DNA from: Tritrichomonas foetus
Lineage: Eukaryota > Parabasalia > Tritrichomonadida > Tritrichomonadidae
Direction: 5' to 3'
NCBI GenBank assembly: GCA_001839685.1
Contig: MLAK01000645.1
Coordinates: forward strand, 1 to 47,888
DNA: 47,888 nucleotides
Both the position numbers and the translations under genes were made by a program. This document shows, piece by piece, positions 1-11,158 of the stretch (the first letter of the stretch is position 1; each line of letters begins with the position of its first letter). The notes beneath the pieces are model-generated. The model did not search any database. It was not told where the DNA came from and saw nothing but the letters and a program-made list of their open reading frames with translations.

Positions 1-794
1 GTTTTCTCATTCATGAATTTTGAGTTGGGATAAGTTGAAGCGAAGCTGCAACTTATCACAACTTATAGGTCTAATTCAATGAAAATATTTTGTTTTGCTC
101 TGGGAAAAAAAATTATTACAAAAAATATTTATCAAATAAAATTTTTGGACAATTGGATCTTATTGCGTGTATTAAATCGTTATTAAATTTTAAAAATGAA
201 TAACTTTCTGCTTCTTTCGAAAAGTTTGAATGATTTTGGCAATTATGAAAATAACAATGAATCGTCTGATTTTAGTTCATTTCCTTCTCAAATATATGAA
301 TCACAATTTATAATTCAAATAAACTCCAAATTAAAATTCGTATATAAAATTTGAATGAATTTGAAGCGATTTTATAGGCTCCTCAAACCAATATATGATA
401 GACCTTAAGAAATACAACTCATTCTTTATATTAATATGTTTTCATTCATATGAAAAATGCAACTAAATCCACCGGTCATACCATGAACATCTAAGGTCAA
501 ATGAAAAGTCAAATTAATGAAAAGTGTTCATAGCAATACCGGTTGCGATTGAAAAATGTGTTTCTCAAAAAGGTCAAATATAAGGCGAAATAAAATTGTT
601 TTGACAATTCATTTTCGCGAAATCGGGTATTGTACAATGAGACTGGCCTTATCATGAACATTTAAATTTAAGGTCAAATGAACTCTTCGCGTGTTGACAT
701 CAGATGTATTGTTGTTACGACCATATAAGTGGTGAAAAAGTTCTTGAGAAAATCAGAAACCGTTTAATATTGATTTTGGCGGCATATTCGGGTC
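1..794. other. Intergenic, upstream of the first coiled-coil gene
   Basis: No open frame of useful length on either strand. The stretch carries three copies of AAGGTCAAAT (493-502, 570-579, 670-679) and one AAGGCGAAAT (582-591), the motif that recurs upstream of other genes here. The copies at 493 and 670 sit in a longer imperfect direct repeat that begins ATGAACATYTAA. It probably holds the promoter of the gene starting at 795, and may hold the end of a transcript coming from the left. Confidence 0.5.
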
Positions 795-3700
795 ATGATC
801 TGCGAGTCTGTTTCTGAATCAGAACAAAGTATAACAAAAGAAATGATTCGTTCTGGTGATCCAGAAATGTCGCTTGTCCAAGAAAATCGCAATAATCAAC
901 TTCAATCAATAAACGAATCTCTTCAAAAGGAAAATAACAAACTTCGTGCTCAATTCGATGAAGCAGTTCGAATCGCAAAACAAGTCGAAGACATCCACGA
1001 AAAATACATTTCAGTATCTGCCAAAAATGACGAATTAAAATCTAAAAACGAGGAACTCGAAAAACGGCTGGAAATTTCATTGAAAGTAAATAAAGAATTA
1101 ACTCACAAATTAGCAGAGCAAAAAATCGGATTTCACGAACAAAGAAAATCAGATATTTGTAATCTCCAAAACGAAAAGGTTTTGACTGAAAAACAAGCTA
1201 AAAAAGCTTTTGACAAATTTACACAAAAAATAAACGAAATTGAAGAAGAAAAAGAAAAAGAAAAAATTGAAAATAAAGTATTAAAAAATCTTTTGAAAAG
1301 AATAAATGATGCAGCTTCTCATTATTTTGAATTGACATTCGAATCAAATGAAAATTTAATTGATTTTTTGAATCAGCCACCTTTAAAAATCCAAGAAACT
1401 AAAGAATCATTTCAAATCCCAAAATCTGAAACTGCAAAAGAAAAATCAAATGTAGAAACATCAAAAAGAACTCAAAAAATAATGAAAAAGTTATCTGATG
1501 CAAAAAATCGAATTTCAAATTTAACAAATGTAATAGATCAAATGAAAAAAGAGAAAGATAGTCTTGAAAAAGAGTGCGAAGATAAAATCGACAATATGAA
1601 CCAAAAAATTAATCAAATTCGTGAAGATCATCAATTCATTGAAGATGAGCATCAACATCACATTCGAGCTTTACAACAAAAAATCGAGAATCTTAAAAAT
1701 GATCTAATGAAAGCGAAAAGTGCTGCAAGCATTAATAACACCAATACAAAACCTCTTCCACCTATTCAAGTAACCACTCAAAAGGTTATGAATATTCCAG
1801 AAAAGGTTGATAATGATCAAACTTCAAATAAGCATGAAGTTGATGCACTTGAAGCAGAAATTGGTGTTTTAACTCAATCAAACGACGCGCTTAAAAAACA
1901 AAATCTTGAATATGAAGAAACTTTAAACAATCTCCATTCTAAAGTTCATAATTTAGAAATCGAATTAGAAGAATCAAAGAATAATTATAATAAAGTATTT
2001 AATGATTTTTCTGCAATGAATTTAATTCATGAATCAACAACCAAAGAAGTCGAAACTTTAAGAAATGTTCTTCATGTTGCAAAGCCATCTACACAAGTAT
2101 CTTGTGAAAAAGCTGAAACAAAAAATCGCAAAAAGATAAAAATGATGAAAAAACAAATGTTAAACCTTGAAAATGAAATCAAACAATATCAAGCAAAAGA
2201 AATCGAACAAACTACTGAAAATGAAGATCAGTTAAAAGAAATTGAAAGTCAAAAAATCATTCTGAAAAAAGAAAATGAAAACTTAAACCTCCAAATTATT
2301 CAATTGAACGAAGAAATTCGAAATTTATCGAAAGAATTAAATCTTTTGAAATATTCTTCAAATTCTCAAAATTCTAATAATGATGATCATAATCATGAAA
2401 ATACCAAAGAAAATGAAGACATTAGTCTAAAACTAAGAGTTCCAGCAAGAATTAAACAACTTGAAGATTGTTATAAAGGAAAATTTGAAGCAAACCAAAA
2501 AGAAAAAAATGAAGCAATTGAACAAAAAAATCAAATTAAAAAAGAATTCGATGATTTTTTAGTCAAACTTTCTTCAGTTATTTCAAATAGACCAATTTTT
2601 TATCAAAATCAGGAAGATTTCATTGACGCCCTATTTGAATTAAAGAAATCACATGACTCATTAAAACAAGAAAATACTGTCTTAAATTCCTTCTTTCATC
2701 ATTTTATAGAAGTCTTTGAAATTCCACCCAATCAACAACCTCAACAATTCCAACAGCCACAGATTCAAACTCAACAAATTGCTCAACCATCACAATTTCA
2801 CCAATTTCCACAAATTCAATCTGTTTTTGTCCAACAACAGCCACAAGCAATTCAATTTCCAACTCAGACTTTACAGCTACAAGATACTTCTTTGTATTTG
2901 ACTTACATTGATGATGTTATGGAAAGGATGAATAAAATGAAGCGGATTTTGAAAAAGAAGAAAAATATTGTTCGACAACTTCAACAAACATTGTCACAGA
3001 TTAATAAAAGTAAAGAAGACGTTCATTCCAAACTTAAAATATCTTTAGAAAATGAGGAAAAACTCAATGAAACATTGACAAAGTTTGAAGATAATAACAA
3101 AAAATACATCAAGCAAATCCAAAAGCAAGAAGAACAAATCAAAGTCTTAGAAAAAACGATCGAAGAAAATGAAATGATTAATCAAGCAAACCAGCACAAC
3201 GAATTAATGAAATATAAGAAATCTGAATTCGAACTTCGTGAGCAAATTCATTCTTTAAATCTCAAAATTGAAGAAATCAACAGGCAGAATGTTTACTCAA
3301 ATGAAGAAAACACGCATTTAACAGATAAAATTCGCTCACAAAAGTCCAAAATTTATGAAGTTAGACTCCAGAGAAATACATATTCCAAAGAATTAAATTC
3401 TTTACGAAATGAAGTTGAACAAGAATTTAATAAAGAACGTGGGAAGTATGAAAATTCAATCCAAGAACTTAGAAACATCAATGATAAACAACGAAAAGAC
3501 ACAGAACTTTTAGCACAAAAATTAATTGCCACACAAAATAAACTAAAGCGTGCCAAAAGCTACGTCAAATCAATTCGTGAAGAACATGCAGCATTTAACC
3601 AAAGTATAAACGATCAAAAAGATCAACTCGAACGAGAAAAGCAAATTATCATCAATAATGCAAAAACTCAGATTTTGGCAACAGAAACGAAATTTTCTTC

Positions 3701-3950
3701 GAAACTTGAGGCAAGAAAAAGTCACTGGGAGAAAGAAAAAAGGAAAATTCTCTCTTATGCTGCTGATCAATTCCGCGAGTTTTTCAATCCAGGTGACACA
3801 ATAGATGAAGCAAGCTACAAAAACGTGATCAATCGTGTTAGAGAAGAATTGATCAAATTGAATTCAACCGACGCAGCAATCAGAAAACTCGTATGCGCAG
3901 ATTCAAGGCAGAAAACTGAAGATGCAGTTGCACAAATTGTCATGAGATAA
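795..3950 (+). CDS. Large coiled-coil protein, function unknown
   Basis: 1051 residues, almost entirely charged heptad-rich coiled coil (Lys, Glu, Gln and Asn dominate). It is interrupted by a Gln/Pro-rich low-complexity linker at about residues 645-692 and a short Thr/Pro stretch near residue 320. No catalytic motif, signal peptide or membrane segment is visible. The C-terminal 60 residues (GDTIDEASYK region) are less repetitive and may be a small folded cap. Proteins of this kind are common in trichomonads and are often cytoskeletal or centrosome-associated, but nothing here fixes a role. ATG 795 is the first ATG of the open frame. The upstream region carries several AAGGTCAAAT motifs. The gene is certain as a coding region; the function is not recognised. 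Confidence 0.9.
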   Translation: MICESVSESEQSITKEMIRSGDPEMSLVQENRNNQLQSINESLQKENNKLRAQFDEAVRIAKQVEDIHEKYISVSAKNDELKSKNEELEKRLEISLKVNKELTHKLAEQKIGFHEQRKSDICNLQNEKVLTEKQAKKAFDKFTQKINEIEEEKEKEKIENKVLKNLLKRINDAASHYFELTFESNENLIDFLNQPPLKIQETKESFQIPKSETAKEKSNVETSKRTQKIMKKLSDAKNRISNLTNVIDQMKKEKDSLEKECEDKIDNMNQKINQIREDHQFIEDEHQHHIRALQQKIENLKNDLMKAKSAASINNTNTKPLPPIQVTTQKVMNIPEKVDNDQTSNKHEVDALEAEIGVLTQSNDALKKQNLEYEETLNNLHSKVHNLEIELEESKNNYNKVFNDFSAMNLIHESTTKEVETLRNVLHVAKPSTQVSCEKAETKNRKKIKMMKKQMLNLENEIKQYQAKEIEQTTENEDQLKEIESQKIILKKENENLNLQIIQLNEEIRNLSKELNLLKYSSNSQNSNNDDHNHENTKENEDISLKLRVPARIKQLEDCYKGKFEANQKEKNEAIEQKNQIKKEFDDFLVKLSSVISNRPIFYQNQEDFIDALFELKKSHDSLKQENTVLNSFFHHFIEVFEIPPNQQPQQFQQPQIQTQQIAQPSQFHQFPQIQSVFVQQQPQAIQFPTQTLQLQDTSLYLTYIDDVMERMNKMKRILKKKKNIVRQLQQTLSQINKSKEDVHSKLKISLENEEKLNETLTKFEDNNKKYIKQIQKQEEQIKVLEKTIEENEMINQANQHNELMKYKKSEFELREQIHSLNLKIEEINRQNVYSNEENTHLTDKIRSQKSKIYEVRLQRNTYSKELNSLRNEVEQEFNKERGKYENSIQELRNINDKQRKDTELLAQKLIATQNKLKRAKSYVKSIREEHAAFNQSINDQKDQLEREKQIIINNAKTQILATETKFSSKLEARKSHWEKEKRKILSYAADQFREFFNPGDTIDEASYKNVINRVREELIKLNSTDAAIRKLVCADSRQKTEDAVAQIVMR

Positions 3951-4829
3951 TTATTAACAATTTGTTGTGATTCAATGCTATCATTTTGATATTTTTCATC
4001 ACATTTCCATTATAGAAATATATATTATTTGTTTTAATAAATTTGTATTTTATTTCATTTTTTTAATTTGCTTTTGTTTATAACGTGTAAATGATGCTAT
4101 TACAATGGAAACAAATACAGCTCCATATGAATAAACTTGTTTTCACAGAAAAAGTTTGTATCGATCATTGATTCACCATATTTTGGTGAATAACATGCGG
4201 TTTCACTGAATCTTATCATTTATCTTGTCGATTTTTTATCTTATTCAATTTGTGATTTTTCCCTATTCAATTTTTGATTTTTGTATGACCTCATTGAAAC
4301 ACTGCTCTCAATTGGTAATAGTACAACTGAAGGTGTGGTCATTTTTCATCGTCTAAATGATTCCGGTCGCGTCAATATGTAAACTTATACTTATTCGTTT
4401 AGTGCTGCCAGATTTAAAGCATGTTCGTATCAAATAAAGGATATTAATTGATTAACTTCATGCCTGAAGTGACAATGACGAATGTCTCAGTCATTTTTTT
4501 ACATAACATTTCCGATCATTTAACTTTTTTGGTTCAAAAATTTCACATCACTTTCTCATCTTATTTTTATCTTTTGTCAAAATTCCTTTATTTTTCATAT
4601 TTCCCTAAAACTACAGACAAATTGATTTTACAACCTACATCAATAAACACGCTAAAGCAAAATGACCAATTTTGATAACTAAGATGATTTATTTTGAATG
4701 TGAGAGGACAAATTAATTCACAAAATAGATTTCATCTAAAGTCCCTCAGAAATGTTCATCTCATATCTTTCAAATCACAAAAAATTCCAATGATTATTTG
4801 ATAATCAATTCAATTTACTTTCATAAAAA
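3951..4829. other. Intergenic region with one short inverted repeat
   Basis: AT-rich spacer. A 75-codon open frame at 4448-4675 looks like chance. The only clear structure is a perfect 8-bp inverted repeat, ATTCACCA / TGGTGAAT, at 4171-4178 and 4184-4191 with a 5-nt centre. A TCATAAAAA sequence just before the ATG at 4830 resembles the trichomonad initiator (TCA followed by pyrimidine and W). Confidence 0.4.
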
Positions 4830-7800
4830 ATGAGTCAGCAAATTGCACTTGAAGAGCTCGCTACAGGATTAAACCAAGCATTAACGCCATCAAATGTACG
4901 TCCAGTTGACAGCGAAGTCAAACTCACAGCCTTGGCTTTCGGACAAGGAGTATCACGAGATATCGTCGAGAAGAATCACCTTCCTTCCGAAACTGTCGAT
5001 TCTGTTGGCCATCTTTACGCCACAACACTTTTCTCGAACAGCGTTTGCTTTGGTGTTCCAAAAAAAAACTACGAAAATTGCTCCGTCACACAAATCACGT
5101 ATTCATCATCCGCTTTAGTTTTCTATTTCGATAATCTTGATTTCTTCATTGGTGTTATTCCATCATTCATCACTGATTTTGTCAAAGTCACAATGCAGCA
5201 CATCAAAGGTGAAGTGAGTGAAGAGCAATTCACCAAAACCGCATATGCATTTGTTGATTATATCACGATCATTCAATTATTATGTGCAGGTGCAGATTTA
5301 GAAGTTCCAAATTTACCAGCTGAGTTTCAGCTGCCTCAATTGAAATCACAGATTGATAACCTCTGTCAATTAGCACTAAAGTGCATTCAAGATGGTGATT
5401 TATTACGCGGAATTCATGCAGCTTGCCAGCCGACAACTGAGCAAGAAGGTGTTCTTGCTGCTTCTCTTCAGAATTTGAACAATTTGGTTCCAACGTTTCA
5501 TCAATTGTTCACTTTATTAAATTCCAAAATAAATGAACAATTTGACACATTATTTGGTGAACAAGCATACATTGATTGGCAACTTTATTGTAAGAATTTC
5601 ACTTCTATTATTTCAAAAATAATCATGACTGCTTACAAAGTTGCTTTATATAGTCCAGACACATTTATTATCGTCACACAGGTTCTTCAGCAACTTGCAA
5701 ACTTCTCATTCGAGACAGTGAATCCATTTATGACACTTCTTCGATTCAGAGGCAAATTTGATCAATTTGTGAAGAGCTCAAAAGAAGCGCATGATAAAAT
5801 GGGTTCTATTTTTGCACCATTGTTACAGGCAATTATTAACATTATACCAAAATGTCCACAGCCATTTGCTGAATCTGTAAATGGTCATCTTGTTCCACTT
5901 TTCAATGAATTACAAAAACTGCATGGAGAATATGATTCACGTGTTGAAGTTTTAATTGCAGCAATGAAAGCAGATAGACGATTTTCAGTCTTTCAGTCAA
6001 TTGGACTTGGTGAGAATTCAGAAGTTGCTGAAGCTGCAAAGGCAACAATTGAAATCACTAACAAAATTGTTACTCAACTCATCAAGCAGACTTCATCGAT
6101 TAATGAAATTGCAGAATCACTTCAAAAATTGACTGTTGAGTTTGAAACATTCTCGAAATTTGTTGTTCAATATACTGAAAGCGTTCAAACAATGACCCAA
6201 AAGGTGAAATTGATCCAACAAAGAGATGCAATTAATAATTCATTAAATCAATTTGTCAGCTCTTTCCAAGTTTTTGCATCAACACCAGAAAACTCGGTTG
6301 CTAGATTACAAGCTGGATTAATGTGTGCTAATTTATTACTTTCTTTGTGCAGTTTAGATTCACATCCAACAATTATTAAACAATTGAACTCACTGAGACA
6401 AGTTTTAGCTGAAAATGTAACACAATTTGTGCCATCAAATACGAAACTATTAATTGAGATAATGTCACTTTTCATGACACGAAGTTCAGAGCTTCCACAA
6501 GAAATAGCTGAAACATTTATGGCTATATTTTCTATATTTATTACACAAATTCGTGAATCATCAACAACTTTTGCAGCGAATGCAAATCCAAACAATTCAA
6601 CAAATGTTATCAATTGTATTCATGAATGCGACATTCTCCAAGCACTTCTTCATGCCCTTACTGAAGCCTTAAATGCAAATAATATTCCAGCTGATCTTCA
6701 AGCTGCTGTTAAATTACTTGATATGTTTGCTTATAACATTAGATATTCTGCAGATTCATTTAGATTGGCTTTACAATTGAATTTCAGGCATTTAATGAAA
6801 TCATTTGTAAGTTACATGATTCCATTTGTTGAAATGGTTTCAAGTGCTGCTTCGTTGCAAAGTGATGAATATTTCACACGATTTTCCATATTGAAACAAC
6901 AAATTCTTGATGCAACAAAAATTATTGAATCTAAACTTGAAAAAGCTCCAATTCAAGGTGTTTATGATCAAAACTACTTAATTGAACTTCATGACGCAAG
7001 TCGTGAATCATTTGCACCATCAATTACTTTAATTAAAGAATGTCAAGAAATCTTGAAGTTAGCAGCAACACCAGCACAAATTAAGACAGCCATGAATAAT
7101 ATAAGTCATACTCTTAATACTTTGGTTACATTGACTCCATATATTTCTGCAATTTATTATGATCGTAAATTAACACTTCCAACTTTACTTGGATTCTTAT
7201 TAAAGAAAGCATGTGATAATACTAACAGGAACCTTGATATGTTAGCCGCAACACTTCAAACAAATCCAGCAAATGCTGGTGTTGTTGGTTCACAGCTTGT
7301 TAACTCTTTATGTGAATTTGCAAGTACTATGGATTATTTGGACCAACTACATCCAGTTGCAGGGCAAGTTCGTGAAATTGCAAATGCTATTTCACAAGTT
7401 ACAGTTCACATTGCTTTAGGAAATAATCAAGAACAGCCGCAACTTCTTCAACTCCTTCAAAACATCAGGCAATTATCCGATGGACTTCAACAGATCATTG
7501 AGAAATATATTGAAGATGTGAGAGGATTCGGACGACAGAGTGCAGAAGCCCTTAAAAAGTCACAAGCAGCAGCAGAACAAAAAGCTCAAGTTCAACAAGA
7601 TCCAAATGTTCCATTATTCCCAGAAGGACAAGGAATACTCATTAATCCAGCAACCAATTCTAAATTTGAAGGACTTTGTATTGATAGAATTCCTACACAA
7701 GAAGAAATCGATAAATTGTTCATGGATGCAATGACACATGGAAATGATATGATGAAAGGATTATTAACAGGTTATGTAAATGCAATTAAACGAGATGTTG

Positions 7801-10379
7801 ATGAGTTCCTTCCACTTTTCGCTCAATTACAAAGAGAACCAAATAATGCTGAAATATTAGCCCGTTTGAATGCACTTGGAACAAGAATTAATGGAAATCT
7901 TGCTTCATATCATGAATGTCTTAACTTTAATCCAGAAAATGCGACAGAAGATCATCTTAAAGACTTACTTGATAAATTCTCACAATTACCAACAGTCAGT
8001 AAGAATCTTTCTGCACCTGAATTTCTTCTTAACCTTTCTGCTTATGCAAATGCTAATCTTAAAGATCCAGCTCGTGCACAATTCTCAGCACTCATTAATG
8101 AAGTAAGCTCGACATTAGCAACTAATCCAGAGCTTGCACATACTCAATTAGAACTTCTTGCTCAAGCTTTATTCAGCTCAGATCCTTCAACTCTCACACT
8201 GACATGTTTGAATGCATTAAGAGATGCACTTGCTCAAAAAGATGCTCAAAGAATTTCTTTGGAAACACAGAGGTCGCTTTTTGCAGATAAACTAGCTCGA
8301 ATTTTGGCAGGAACAGCTCTTCCTCAACCAGGATCAGTTCAAGATAATCTTAATGGAACTTCTAATCGTATTCGTGATGCAAATTCACTTTCTGCAGACA
8401 ATCAGCAATTAATGAACACTTTAATTTCTCAATTTGAAGATTTGATTCTTGGTGATGATAAAGATTTACCTGATGATGAAAATGAAATCCCAGATAAAAT
8501 TATGGATCTCAGTAATAATGTTATCCAACTTGGTGGACAAATTCTTTCTGATCTTAAGAAAGCAACAGCAAATGATCTTCCTTCTATTAATAAACTTATG
8601 GAATCATTAAAAGCCAATGCACTTGAAATTGCCAATATTGCTGTTGTTTTAGCAAGTAGAAGACAGGATATACCCAACGATGTGACAGATGAAAATCAAG
8701 AAGAAATTACAAAACTTTTAGAAAGCATTAAAAGCTTCGAAGAAGGAATTACAACCACAGTTTCATCATCTAATAAAAGTTCTGCACTTCGTGCTTGTGG
8801 TAAATCTAATCGTGAGATTACCATGAGTGTTGGTCACATTTCTGAGCTTGTTGATTCAATTCTTGAGGTTCCATCTTCTGTTCTTCAACCAAGTATTGAA
8901 GATTATTCAACACATGCAAATCTTCTTCTTGGTGATATTATGAAACTTGCAAGAATGTGTAATATTGATAAGAATTCTCCAACGCTTGCTCCAAGATTCG
9001 CAAAGACGATGACAACTCTGAATTCTCATCTTGGACAATTTAGAACAAGTGTTGAACGAGTTTCTCATGGAACTGATGAAGAACAAGATCTGAAAGGCAT
9101 GTTAAATGATCTAGAAAAATTGTTTGTTGAATTGAAGGAACCAGCAAACTTGAAATATGATATTCCACGTGAAGGTTTCGGACTTGTTAGTGAAATTCGA
9201 AGATCAGTGGCAGATGCACTTTCACAAGAAGTTGTTGCACAGCCAAAAGCAGTTTCATCTCTTCCATTCCGCTTTTCAGTTCCACCAACACAACAATTTG
9301 CACCAGCATCAACTGCCGAAATTCATCCACTCATTGTAAGTGCAGCATCCGAAATGCAAAAATCATTAAATACAATTTCAGCATCATTAAATAATGCTAA
9401 AACACAACCAGATACAATTCTTTCCCAATTAACTGCTTTCCATGATACTGTTAGCAAATTAATCATTCCAACTGATCGAATGATTTCATCCACATGGAAT
9501 CCACAATGTCAGAACCAACTTCACTTTTCAAGATCATTATTAATTGGATCAGGTGATTCTGCAATTGATGCTGCACGTTCCAGACTGCTAGGTAGTGATG
9601 GATGGAGAGATAATGTTTCGCAGTTTGTGAATGCTGCAACAGAAGCATTAAGCCGAACATTATCTGCTTCGCAAAATGCAGTTGATGCCGCCAAAGCAGA
9701 TTTGGCAGTAACAAATGAAGCTGAGAGAGAACTTGTTAATGCTGCTAGAAGTGTCCAACAGTCACAACAAAGACTCCTTTCAATGAGAACTATCGCAAAT
9801 GAAAAGAAGATTTCAAGTGGTGAAGGCTATCTTGGTTGTGATATTATTGAAATCAGTGCACCAATTCTTAGTACTGCTGCAAAACTTATTGAAACAGCAC
9901 AAGCACAAACTAGATTCTTACTTCAACGTGATCCAACATTACCTAACCAAAAAGGAATGGTTAAAACGGCAAATGATTTAGTTGAATCACTTGCCTTAAT
10001 CACTGTTGCTGCTGAATCTACTGTAAATAATGAACCAGATGCAATTTCTAAAGTTTTGGCCGCATCAAACTTAGTTTCAAGTGCAGTTGCTCACTTTTTG
10101 GCTGAAGTCCATCAAAAGAATGGATCACCAGAACTGAATGATGCAATGGAAAAGATCACAGGATCAATTCAAGGACTTGTTAAACAATTGAGAGCATTTG
10201 GTGAAGCAGCACAAAATGCAGAAACGCAAAGAAACACAGATTCTGTGGCAGTTGGAAAGAAGCCACTCAGTTCAATGATCGAGAAACTGAATGCAGAAGC
10301 GAAAGTTGTTGAAGCAAGAAGAGCTCTTGAAGAAGCTGAACAAAAACTGAAGAAAGCACGAACACAAGGGCCAAAATAA
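4830..10379 (+). CDS. Giant helical protein with C-terminal I/LWEQ (talin/HIP1R-like) actin-binding module
   Basis: 1849 residues. The N-terminal ~130 residues are mixed and aromatic (unrecognised fold). Most of the rest is Ala/Leu/Gln-rich amphipathic helix like talin or vinculin rod bundles, with an acidic patch near residue 1210. From about 1650 to the end it follows the I/LWEQ (THATCH) pattern of talin, HIP1R and Sla2: helices starting at LGCDIIEIS (~1667), a central DLVESLALITVAAES segment, then a final long helix KVVEARRALEEAEQKLKKA, which matches the closing helix of that family. The domain binds F-actin. There is no N-terminal FERM or ANTH domain, so membrane or integrin coupling as in talin or HIP1R cannot be assumed. 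The likely role is linking actin to another structure. The start is the first ATG, preceded by an initiator-like TCATA. The I/LWEQ call rests on pattern by eye; the remainder of the protein is unassigned. Confidence 0.72.
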   Translation: MSQQIALEELATGLNQALTPSNVRPVDSEVKLTALAFGQGVSRDIVEKNHLPSETVDSVGHLYATTLFSNSVCFGVPKKNYENCSVTQITYSSSALVFYFDNLDFFIGVIPSFITDFVKVTMQHIKGEVSEEQFTKTAYAFVDYITIIQLLCAGADLEVPNLPAEFQLPQLKSQIDNLCQLALKCIQDGDLLRGIHAACQPTTEQEGVLAASLQNLNNLVPTFHQLFTLLNSKINEQFDTLFGEQAYIDWQLYCKNFTSIISKIIMTAYKVALYSPDTFIIVTQVLQQLANFSFETVNPFMTLLRFRGKFDQFVKSSKEAHDKMGSIFAPLLQAIINIIPKCPQPFAESVNGHLVPLFNELQKLHGEYDSRVEVLIAAMKADRRFSVFQSIGLGENSEVAEAAKATIEITNKIVTQLIKQTSSINEIAESLQKLTVEFETFSKFVVQYTESVQTMTQKVKLIQQRDAINNSLNQFVSSFQVFASTPENSVARLQAGLMCANLLLSLCSLDSHPTIIKQLNSLRQVLAENVTQFVPSNTKLLIEIMSLFMTRSSELPQEIAETFMAIFSIFITQIRESSTTFAANANPNNSTNVINCIHECDILQALLHALTEALNANNIPADLQAAVKLLDMFAYNIRYSADSFRLALQLNFRHLMKSFVSYMIPFVEMVSSAASLQSDEYFTRFSILKQQILDATKIIESKLEKAPIQGVYDQNYLIELHDASRESFAPSITLIKECQEILKLAATPAQIKTAMNNISHTLNTLVTLTPYISAIYYDRKLTLPTLLGFLLKKACDNTNRNLDMLAATLQTNPANAGVVGSQLVNSLCEFASTMDYLDQLHPVAGQVREIANAISQVTVHIALGNNQEQPQLLQLLQNIRQLSDGLQQIIEKYIEDVRGFGRQSAEALKKSQAAAEQKAQVQQDPNVPLFPEGQGILINPATNSKFEGLCIDRIPTQEEIDKLFMDAMTHGNDMMKGLLTGYVNAIKRDVDEFLPLFAQLQREPNNAEILARLNALGTRINGNLASYHECLNFNPENATEDHLKDLLDKFSQLPTVSKNLSAPEFLLNLSAYANANLKDPARAQFSALINEVSSTLATNPELAHTQLELLAQALFSSDPSTLTLTCLNALRDALAQKDAQRISLETQRSLFADKLARILAGTALPQPGSVQDNLNGTSNRIRDANSLSADNQQLMNTLISQFEDLILGDDKDLPDDENEIPDKIMDLSNNVIQLGGQILSDLKKATANDLPSINKLMESLKANALEIANIAVVLASRRQDIPNDVTDENQEEITKLLESIKSFEEGITTTVSSSNKSSALRACGKSNREITMSVGHISELVDSILEVPSSVLQPSIEDYSTHANLLLGDIMKLARMCNIDKNSPTLAPRFAKTMTTLNSHLGQFRTSVERVSHGTDEEQDLKGMLNDLEKLFVELKEPANLKYDIPREGFGLVSEIRRSVADALSQEVVAQPKAVSSLPFRFSVPPTQQFAPASTAEIHPLIVSAASEMQKSLNTISASLNNAKTQPDTILSQLTAFHDTVSKLIIPTDRMISSTWNPQCQNQLHFSRSLLIGSGDSAIDAARSRLLGSDGWRDNVSQFVNAATEALSRTLSASQNAVDAAKADLAVTNEAERELVNAARSVQQSQQRLLSMRTIANEKKISSGEGYLGCDIIEISAPILSTAAKLIETAQAQTRFLLQRDPTLPNQKGMVKTANDLVESLALITVAAESTVNNEPDAISKVLAASNLVSSAVAHFLAEVHQKNGSPELNDAMEKITGSIQGLVKQLRAFGEAAQNAETQRNTDSVAVGKKPLSSMIEKLNAEAKVVEARRALEEAEQKLKKARTQGPK

Positions 10380-11158
10380 TTATGAACACAATTTATTATT
10401 ATTCAAAGCTATTCCAGAATCGGATAAAATAATAAAAATATTTCATCACAAATAAATTATCCTTCCTTTTTTAGATATTAAAAATAATATTTTTTTTCTC
10501 TGAGTCAGTAAAAGGATGAATTCAACAAACTTGTCAAAAACTGCTGAAAAAAGCACATAAAAAGTAAAATCAGAGCAAGAATCTGAGATCTTAACTTAAA
10601 TCACGATGGCCAGCTGTCCATTAAACCCTCTCTTATATTGTTGAGAGTTCCTTCTGAAGATGTTTTGAACAGAAAAAATAACAATTATATTTGTTAAAAA
10701 GTTTAATAATATCTAATGGAAAAGTTAAGTTTGAACTCGAATAGCAATTACATATTACTAAAACAATTACTATTCGGAAACTGTCTAATCTATTCAAGTA
10801 TAATTGATTCAGTCTATTATGATAGTTATATGATGAAATATTTGCTTAAAGGGTTAAAATTTTCTAATTTTAAGGATGAAGAAACTTATTTAAAAATATA
10901 TTACTTTTGAGATGAAAATACTGATTTAAAAACAGACTGAATATATTGTAGCAAAATGAATGATTGATTAAATAGAGTGTCTTTTACATCTGTAAACTCA
11001 TGGTTAGCCTTCTTTTTTTTTAAATAATAAATCAAAAAATATAATTACTCAATAAACTATGTAATCACAGAAAATAATATTATAAAACGCATTTTATTAT
11101 GTCATAAAAACACATATATTTATATTTATTTCTTCTTCTAGAATATTCAAATAGCGAA
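10380..11158. other. Intergenic, between convergent genes
   Basis: Shared 3' region of the I/LWEQ gene (plus) and the RING gene (minus). A 64-codon open frame at 10716-10910 has no recognisable similarity and I do not call it. A less AT-rich patch near 10605-10660 can form a small CTCTC/GAGAG hairpin. Nothing else is seen. Confidence 0.35.

Noticed and set aside
4448..4675. 75-codon plus-strand open frame before the I/LWEQ gene
   Set aside because: Low-complexity, Phe/Ser/Leu-rich translation as expected of AT-rich spacer; no motif and no upstream element.
10512..10546. Box C-like AGGATGA and CTGA pair near 10512-10546
   Set aside because: Too close together for a C/D snoRNA and no flanking stem.
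10716..10910. 64-codon open frame starting with ATG
   Set aside because: Composition is not far from chance in this AT-rich spacer and no family is recognised. It lies in a shared 3' region of two convergent genes.
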